Assembly: GCA_028554795.2 (NCBI GenBank) | Contig: CM068826.1 | Span: 103,337,602-103,401,601 of the forward strand | DNA from: Sinohyriopsis cumingii | Lineage: Eukaryota > Mollusca > Bivalvia > Unionida > Unionidae | DNA: 64,000 nt | Direction of reading: 5' to 3' | Shown here: piece after piece, positions 57,467 to 64,000 of the stretch | Layout of the letters: every line of letters begins with the position of its first letter | How positions within the stretch are numbered: the first letter of the stretch is position 1 | Notes under the pieces: model-generated | Told to the model about the DNA's origin: nothing | Seen by the model: the letters and a program-made list of their open reading frames with translations, nothing else | The model's database searches: none | Translations under genes and position numbers: made by a program

Positions 57467-60400
57467 GTGCGTGTGTGAGATGATATATGTCACATTTGCT
57501 ACAGGTGACATGTTTCATTTTTATTTTATTGAGACAAACTATACCCAAGATATTGCTTGTGAGGGACAAAAGGAAGGACAAAAGGAGAGAAATTATCATG
57601 GTCTAAATAAAGTTGTATCGTTCTTAGTGTGTTTTCAGCTTTGCAATTATGGTCTTTTAAATCTATTGATTTAGAAAATTGCAATGGATTTTTTTTGCAA
57701 TAGAATATATTCTGTAATATTATAAAAGGAACTGTTTCTGATTACGACACGCACACACACACACACAGACACACACTTGTTCATTGAGGTATTAATCCCT
57801 TATTTATATGAGGTCTGACTGTCCTTTGACCCAATTATTATAAATTTAAGTCTATCTGCCTCCACGTGACTATGTAATTCCAATTTATTGTTTAAAGTTT
57901 AAATTCGAAACTGTTCGCAGTTACTTTGCATATATTTAATTGTCTTATAACTAGTGAATACAAATAATTAGGCAATAAGTTGTTCTTTTGTATTTACTTA
58001 AAAAGTTCTTTCTTCTGTGTACTGAATTGTAAATTGCAGCATATCATTTGCAGCTTTTGTTTAGATTTTAATTAAGCCACACTAGTCAGGCGATTTTCAC
58101 CAAGCCATGCTAATCAGCGGATTAGAAAATAAAGTTAATAGCTTTTAGATTTGGTATATAATAGGTCGGCCCTAAAGTTTTGAACAGAAGGAGTCCAAAA
58201 ATAGTAAGCTATACTATTTTAATTAACCTGTAAAAGAAGGCAAATGGTAATTTTATTGTCTTGTAGTACTAATGTAGTATATATTTTGATTCATTGAAAC
58301 GTGAAATAAGACAATATTTGTTTTCAGTCATACATGTATTATTGTAGTTTTGATAGTTGTTTATCACTGGAATGATCAACAAAAATATATTGTTCTGGCT
58401 AACGATAAACTCCGAAGATAACTAAACATCGGGGCCAGGTGTTTCTGTGGCTCCACCTATTAGAAAGAAAACTGGCTACGAACGCTCACTGAATGCTTAG
58501 TGCTTGTAGAAAACTTTGTTTTCAGATCTTTGTTTATGTCTGTGTCCCTAATCTGCAATATTCTCTCTGGTCATTACTTCATTTCTCTCTATGGGTACAG
58601 TGTTTTGAATACTGTCCCTTTTCTCCGCATTTGTGGCATTTACCACGATTTCACAAGAAAGTCATGTACGTAGAAGATAGTTGTCAGTTCTGTTTCATTT
58701 CATCTCTCTATCTGTAGGATTCGTGCACCTGTCTTTACTGTTGAGTAAATCGCGCAAGTAGCCATGTTGGATTCCTATATTTTTTAAGTTGAATGCTCGG
58801 TGGAATCTCTCAGCTGTCGCCTGCAGTTGTATTTTGATGTCGACATATTTAGTTGTAATCTATCTCTATGCTGGAAGAATGTATAACATTAGCTATTTCC
58901 GCTTGATGTGTATGGTGCCCTTATCACTGTGTGACTCCTTCAGATGCAGAATGTAGATCTTTTTTCCAGTGTGTGATGGCTTGGGGTGCCTTCGGTACCG
59001 ATTCCCTTTGTTACTAGGACAGTTAGGATACCTGCACATGTTGGTCTCTCGTCTTTTTACGCTACCGATAGGTCTATCCCATGGTTTCTGTTCACCGTCT
59101 TGCCAAGGGAACCTTGCCTTTCTTGGCGTTCATAGGGTTTGTCTGTTGTAATTTTGGCATTCCCAGTGGCTGTTAACAATAACTGTAGAGAGATTAATAA
59201 AGTTTTGAACGATTTTTGTAGCTGACGTTTAGTTAATACTATTATTAACATTTGAAAGTACATCGCAATGGAAAATATTTAACGTTCAAATATTCTGTCC
59301 ATCTTTGAAGTATATACAGTTATGACCGTTCTTAAAAATTGTTGCATTACGTGTTTTACTCACGATCATTTCGTCATTGCTATGTCCTTAGTCCTCCGTC
59401 TTAGTCGGTAGACTTGCGAACAGTTTACTTTGCACGTGCCATTATTAGAAATTTCTGTCTGAGTCAGAAACGTTGCTTGAAGATTCTACGCTTGTCCACA
59501 TCTTGAGAATGCGTGCCATTTTAAGGGAATGCCGTTGCGTGTGTATATACACCTATCAAAAGTCGTGTTATAAGATATATTCAGAGACTGTTTCTCTTGA
59601 AATCTTTCATTATATTGGCGCACAAGCGTTGCTACGGTTTACCATTGCAAAATAGTTCTGGTACAATATATATATGGCTGCAAAAGTTACGACTGTCTAG
59701 TTTTGCATCTGCTGCGGATACCTCGTATACTCAGAGTGATGGTACCTTGACTACGACTATTACTGTGATAATTAACGCCTGCTACCGTAACGTTAGTACT
59801 ACCGTCACCTCCTTCTCGGTCAGAATTTGGATTTCAGAACGAAACAGAACGAAAACTTTGGAGATTTTTACAACATCAGAAAGAAGCAGAAGAAACATTT
59901 TTAAACAACAACAACAAGAAAAAAGGAAGAAAGAGTAACACATTGCAATGTGATTGGCAGAAGGAAGGGAGTGAAAAGGAAATGGTGATTCTGTTACATG
60001 ACATATGGTGATTCTGTTACATGATAATTAATGCAGCTACGAGAAATGTATCAGACTTCTAAGGTTCATCCCTGGAGAAAGAGACTATCACGTGCCCAGA
60101 TTTTTAAACCTTCAATCACTACATTCACTCTCACTGCCACTGAAATGCCAGCAGCAGCAGTTACTATTACTATCAACTCAAAAACAGCCACAGCATCGGG
60201 TGTAAGACGTGGTCGTAAAAAAAAAAGACTGCGATAGTTAAGGCTGATGATGTCGAGTTCTTAAGATTTTTAAAAAAACTTAAAACAACAAAAGTAAATG
60301 GTAACGATCTTTTACAGTGCCATCTATAGTTCTTAGAAATAAGATATTTAATTATTGCAAAATCAAGTTAATCTTAAATCCCTTCCCATGACTAAACGGT

Positions 60401-61292
60401 GTGCATGTGTGAGTGTGTTTTAGTATCTTATCCATTCTGAAAGAACAAATCAGCACGAAGAGACACTTAGGTCTTTTTTCTTATATTCGTTTGAATACGA
60501 ATCTCAATTATATTATATAACACATCACAAAAATCCATTTTGCATTGACTGAAATGATGCCTTGCTTAATTACCATATTCTACGTCCAGAGACTTTGTGC
60601 TACAGTGCCAATAAGTTTTGTACCGTCTTAAACGTCGGCAGGTTTCGTTTTTAGCAATCATTCAATAGCCCACAGATAGACCTCCGAGCACGAATACACG
60701 CGAAGAGGTCAGGTGTATATCTAATGCATGTGACAGTTAGCTGCGGTGCTTGTTGTTATAACTGGTGCTCTGACGTTGCTTTTCCATGTTGTTCCTATCG
60801 TGCTTTCAACTATGTTTTACGAAGTTTTGATCGCGCGCCCCGACAAACATAACATAGCATTGTTTATTGCTGCTTGCCTTGAGAAGTCATTGTTGTCATT
60901 TATGCAATAGGACAGTATTGTTCAAAACAAGGACGGTTTCAAAGCATGACCCTAGCAACGATTGTATGAGGTTCTCGATTTCTTCAGGAAGTTGTCTGAC
61001 ATCTCTGAAGAAACCATCCAACTTTGCTGTTTTGTCAGTTGACGATAACAAACAATTAGCTGTACATGTGTAGCACTTTTTCCTCCAAAAGCTTAATTTG
61101 ATTCAGAAATGGAAAATAAATTGAACATGAATAAACAGGCTTTAGAGTATGATATATGCTTTCATTGTTGTGAAAATTCCCACTCTCTATTTCATATCCT
61201 GACGTGATGTATGCTCTTTATTGTATAATTAATTCTTATTGTTCGACACTGTTGAATTTCCATTTTTATCTTTTACAGTCAACAAAATCTCT
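57465..61292. other. No recognised gene
   Basis: Several short open frames (58,493-58,717; 58,969-59,151; 59,473-59,938; 60,031-60,237; 60,867-61,073) have no recognisable domain. The Thr/Ser-rich and Lys/Arg-ended ones at 59.6-60.24 kb look like low-complexity translations. A 23-bp unit is duplicated near 59,982-60,025. Confidence 0.45.
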
Positions 61293-62180
61293 CGGACCGC
61301 TCCGGTGGCCTAAGTGGTTAGAGCGTCAGCCTCCGAGTAATATCAATGATAAGGTCTCACTGGATAGTTTCGTATTTTGACCCCCCCCCCCCCATTTTTA
61401 AGGTAGAAGGCATTAACCTAATTATCACAAGTCTAGCATTTATAAATGCGCACATAAGCTAAATCTGTAATGTGGCCTAAATTACTTTGAGTTAGGCATG
61501 GAAATGGGTTGGTTTGTTGGTGACTGCTTGTCACAGTTAGATGAGCATAGATCAAATGCATAACTTGGGCTAATGAGCAGCCGACTTGGCTTACGTATTT
61601 ACGTGTGTCTGCTACAGAGGTAAATATCTAAAAATCTAGATGGTTGAGGGGTGATGAAAATTATGCTAATTTGTTATAAAACTAGTGAACTTTATTCATG
61701 CATAAGGCACATGCTGATTCTTTTAGCTGCCTTGTCACATGAAAATATTCAAAATAGCTATTTCCTGTCAAAAATGAATGTAAAATTTAGGGGTTGGTGG
61801 CAGTGTCGGTTCAGTATAAATTCCACCAGGAATTAACCTGATTGCTGCAGTCAAAATCTCAAATGTATGCTTTCTACAAAAATCATTAGTTTGTTTTTAT
61901 TTGTTACTTTAGTGTAAAATTATTTTCAGTTTTCTGCAATAGGTCATTGTTGGATGAAAATTCACCAGATAAACTGTCCAGTGAGACCTAAAAATGGTAC
62001 TAGCAGCTGCCTCGCTTCGCGCTCAGCATTAAGAGGTTGTGTTAGGAGGATTGGTCGGCCTGGTATCAGGATAATGTGGCTGAGTGGGACATCATTCTGT
62101 ATATCTGCGGCATGATGGCCCAGTGCTAGATAAACTGTCGCAATGCAGACTTCGTAGCGATATGACTAAAAATGTTCCCT
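61293..62180 (+). mobile_element. SINE family S1 split by an inserted element
   Basis: The head gaccgctccggtggcctaag tggttagagcg with the A box is at 61,293-61,335. The body resumes at 61,991 (aaaaatggtactagcagctg cctcgctt) and runs to 62,180 (ttcgtagcgatatgac). The B-box segment is lost around the insertion. Confidence 0.88.
61351..61990. mobile_element. 640-bp element with terminal inverted repeats (MITE-like)
   Basis: The left end aggtctcactggatagttt and right end aaactgtccagtgagacct are inverted repeats at 18 of 19 positions. The interior is AT-rich with a poly(C) tract (61,382-61,394) and no transposase, so it would be non-autonomous. It sits within an S1 SINE. A clear target-site duplication was not seen. 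Confidence 0.82.
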
Positions 62181-62258
62181 GTATTGTCTGTAAGTGAAAA
62201 ACCATAAACATACAGATACGTGCGCCAACTCTGCTAAAGGTGTTCATCTGTGCGAAAT

Positions 62259-62284
62259 CTCCCCCCCCCCCCTCTCTCTCTCTA
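62259..62284. repeat. Poly(C)/(CT)n tract
   Basis: About ten C followed by CT repeats. A small (ATCG)n lies at 62,443-62,461. Confidence 0.9.
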
Positions 62285-62705
62285 TACAGATAGAGTGCCA
62301 TGTTAACAGACAAATTCTAAAACTTCATTGTTCAATACCGAAATCAGTTACTCGTATATCTTCTACAACACGAGTATTCAGCATCGATCGACTGCTGCAT
62401 GCCCACATTTCAAGACTTACAACACCTGTGTCATTGCATCCTCCATCGATCGATCGATCGACACAAACACATGCACAGATGTATATATAAAATAACCATA
62501 GATTTTTAAAGTTTCTTCCGGAGATTAGTGTCCATGTCAAGTCCTAAAGTCGATACAACTATGATCATGAGCGACTTATGAGCAATATTAGCGTTGGGTA
62601 TCAAGATACTTGTACTTCTTGTCTAATAAATCTTTCTTTTCTTTTCTTTTTTTGACACTTGTTTCTATTAATAAGCTATTACATAGATGTATATCACACG
62701 ACCCA

Positions 62706-62706
<1 letters not shown>

Positions 62707-62740
<34 letters not shown>

Positions 62741-62770
62741 AACAAACAGACACACACGCACACATACATA
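62707..62770. repeat. (CT)n(CA)n microsatellite
   Basis: CT units, then CA units with aaacaaac interruptions. Confidence 0.93.
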
Positions 62771-63304
62771 CTCAACAGTGAAACAAGCAAGATCAATATT
62801 CAATATTCTTTCATTTGATGTCTCACAAGGACATCATATTTACTTTCGTGGTGATGTCATATTCTTGAGGGTGTGTGTGTGTGTTCTTTAGCTGCAGTGT
62901 ACTAAATCATTGCAGTTGAAAAATTAATATAGGTATCCTTCGCTATTTATCTCCTTCTTTCTACTTATTAATATTAAAGGTAATCAAACGTCCAATGCAA
63001 TCTGTGGCGTACTCGATGTTTGCAGCATACATCTTACTATCGTGCTATTTAAAATCTTGCTTTATTTAAATCAAGATAATAAAATGCTACAATTGTGGCA
63101 CTGAACGACCTGATTGATTTAAGCAAATACCTTAATTGAAGTGAAGAGAGCACCAAAATGTGAGCATATTTGTAAAGTTGATACCATTTAATTTTTAGTA
63201 TGATTGAAGCTGAGCCCGCTTGATCTGTGTTGATATTGCGGAAGTACACATCGAAAGTTCGACGGTCTGGTCTGATTCTTTTTCAGCATAAACTGCACAC
63301 ATCT

Positions 63305-63353
<49 letters not shown>
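63305..63353. repeat. (CT)n microsatellite
   Basis: About 24 CT units. The remaining sequence to 64,000 shows nothing recognisable. Confidence 0.97.
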
Positions 63354-63358
<5 letters not shown>

Positions 63359-64000
63359 AATCGGTCGACCTTTGAGCACCTACGATTCTAAAAGGCATCA
63401 TCGTATCGTGGATTCTTCAAGGTCGACTCCTGGATAATAAAACTGAATGGAAAAGTATTTTTAAATTCCCTGTCCATTTCTTATATTAAAATGCTTTGAA
63501 ATGTAGACTTCATGAATATGTTTCTATTAGCAGGTTTAAAACATTACTGTTTAATGATATATTGACTCGTGTCAGCTCTTTGCCAATATTCTGAATGGTT
63601 TTTTTTTTCATCTCTAGAAGAATCTGAGTGTACTCATAGCACATCAGTCTGCACGTCATTAGTTGATCATGTTCTATGTTGTGTTCTTACACAGGACCAT
63701 GACAGTTTTTAGTGTCATGTAATCGACAAATTTTGGGGTGTATGTGTGCATATACTTGGATTCAATGTCCAGTACTGATTTGGCTAATACTCTCTGAGGA
63801 GTGATAACCCATGAATTGTTAATTCTTTTAAACAACGAACAACTGATGTATTTCCATCTTATATATATTTTAACTGTTGCTTCCATTTAGAATAAACATA
63901 CAACATATGTTTGAATGTATCGATGGGGATAATGAACATTTTTCTAGTTAAATCTTTGCCAGTAACTGTGTAATTTAGTTTGTCAACACCATATAGTCTA

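Noticed and set aside
59597-60237. Basic Ser/Thr-rich protein gene
   Set aside because: Short overlapping frames of low-complexity character with no recognisable domain.

Overview
This is a 64 kb piece of animal nuclear DNA. It is AT-rich and intron-rich, carries many microsatellites and minisatellites, tRNA-derived SINEs and decayed non-LTR retrotransposons, and contains one split gene with GT/AG introns. I see no bacterial operons, ribosome binding sites or CRISPR array. Abundant SINEs with (CA)n or CAACAA tails, Jockey/CR1-type LINE remnants and a divergent P4H alpha gene fit a mollusc, most likely a bivalve. That assignment is inference.

The one real protein-coding gene I can support is a prolyl 4-hydroxylase alpha subunit (P4HA-like) on the minus strand, from an ATG at 39,526 to a TAG at 9,370. 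Its exons are short and lie in about 30 kb of mostly repetitive intron. Twelve exons were found by matching splice sites, reading phase and family motifs. In transcript order they are 39,526-39,321; 39,097-38,934; 37,445-37,105; 24,107-23,953; 22,935-22,771; 21,414-21,350; 17,037-16,955; 16,001-15,951; 14,322-14,239; 13,227-13,159; 12,025-11,929; 9,455-9,370. Phases show two missing pieces: an exon in the large 13 kb intron (37,104-24,108) and a microexon between 21,350 and 17,037, for which a weak candidate is given at 18,724-18,696. All four catalytic residues and the four structural cysteines of the family are present, so the product should be an active ER collagen-type prolyl hydroxylase subunit.

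Layout: 1-9 kb is downstream of the gene, with SINEs, a 38-bp minisatellite, long (AT)n tracts and a 152-bp palindrome. 9.4-39.5 kb is the gene; its introns hold SINEs, two minisatellite groups (24.8-25.85 kb) and a dead LINE (30.7-32.66 kb). 39.7-41.1 kb is a diverged tandem duplication just upstream of the gene. 42.3-43.3 kb is a 43-bp satellite whose units conserve a small inverted repeat. 44.5-45.77 kb is a Jockey-like LINE tail with a SINE inserted in it. 49.6-50.7 kb is a 61/64-bp satellite. 53.3-53.6 kb is a 28-bp array. 56.0-57.3 kb is a third LINE remnant. 61.3-62.2 kb is a SINE split by a 640-bp element with terminal inverted repeats. The remainder is apparently non-coding.

I found no clearly new gene system. 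The most notable items are a duplicated 5' splice site inside the P4HA gene, the nested transposon insertions, the large palindrome beside an (AT)n tract, and the hairpin-conserving satellite.
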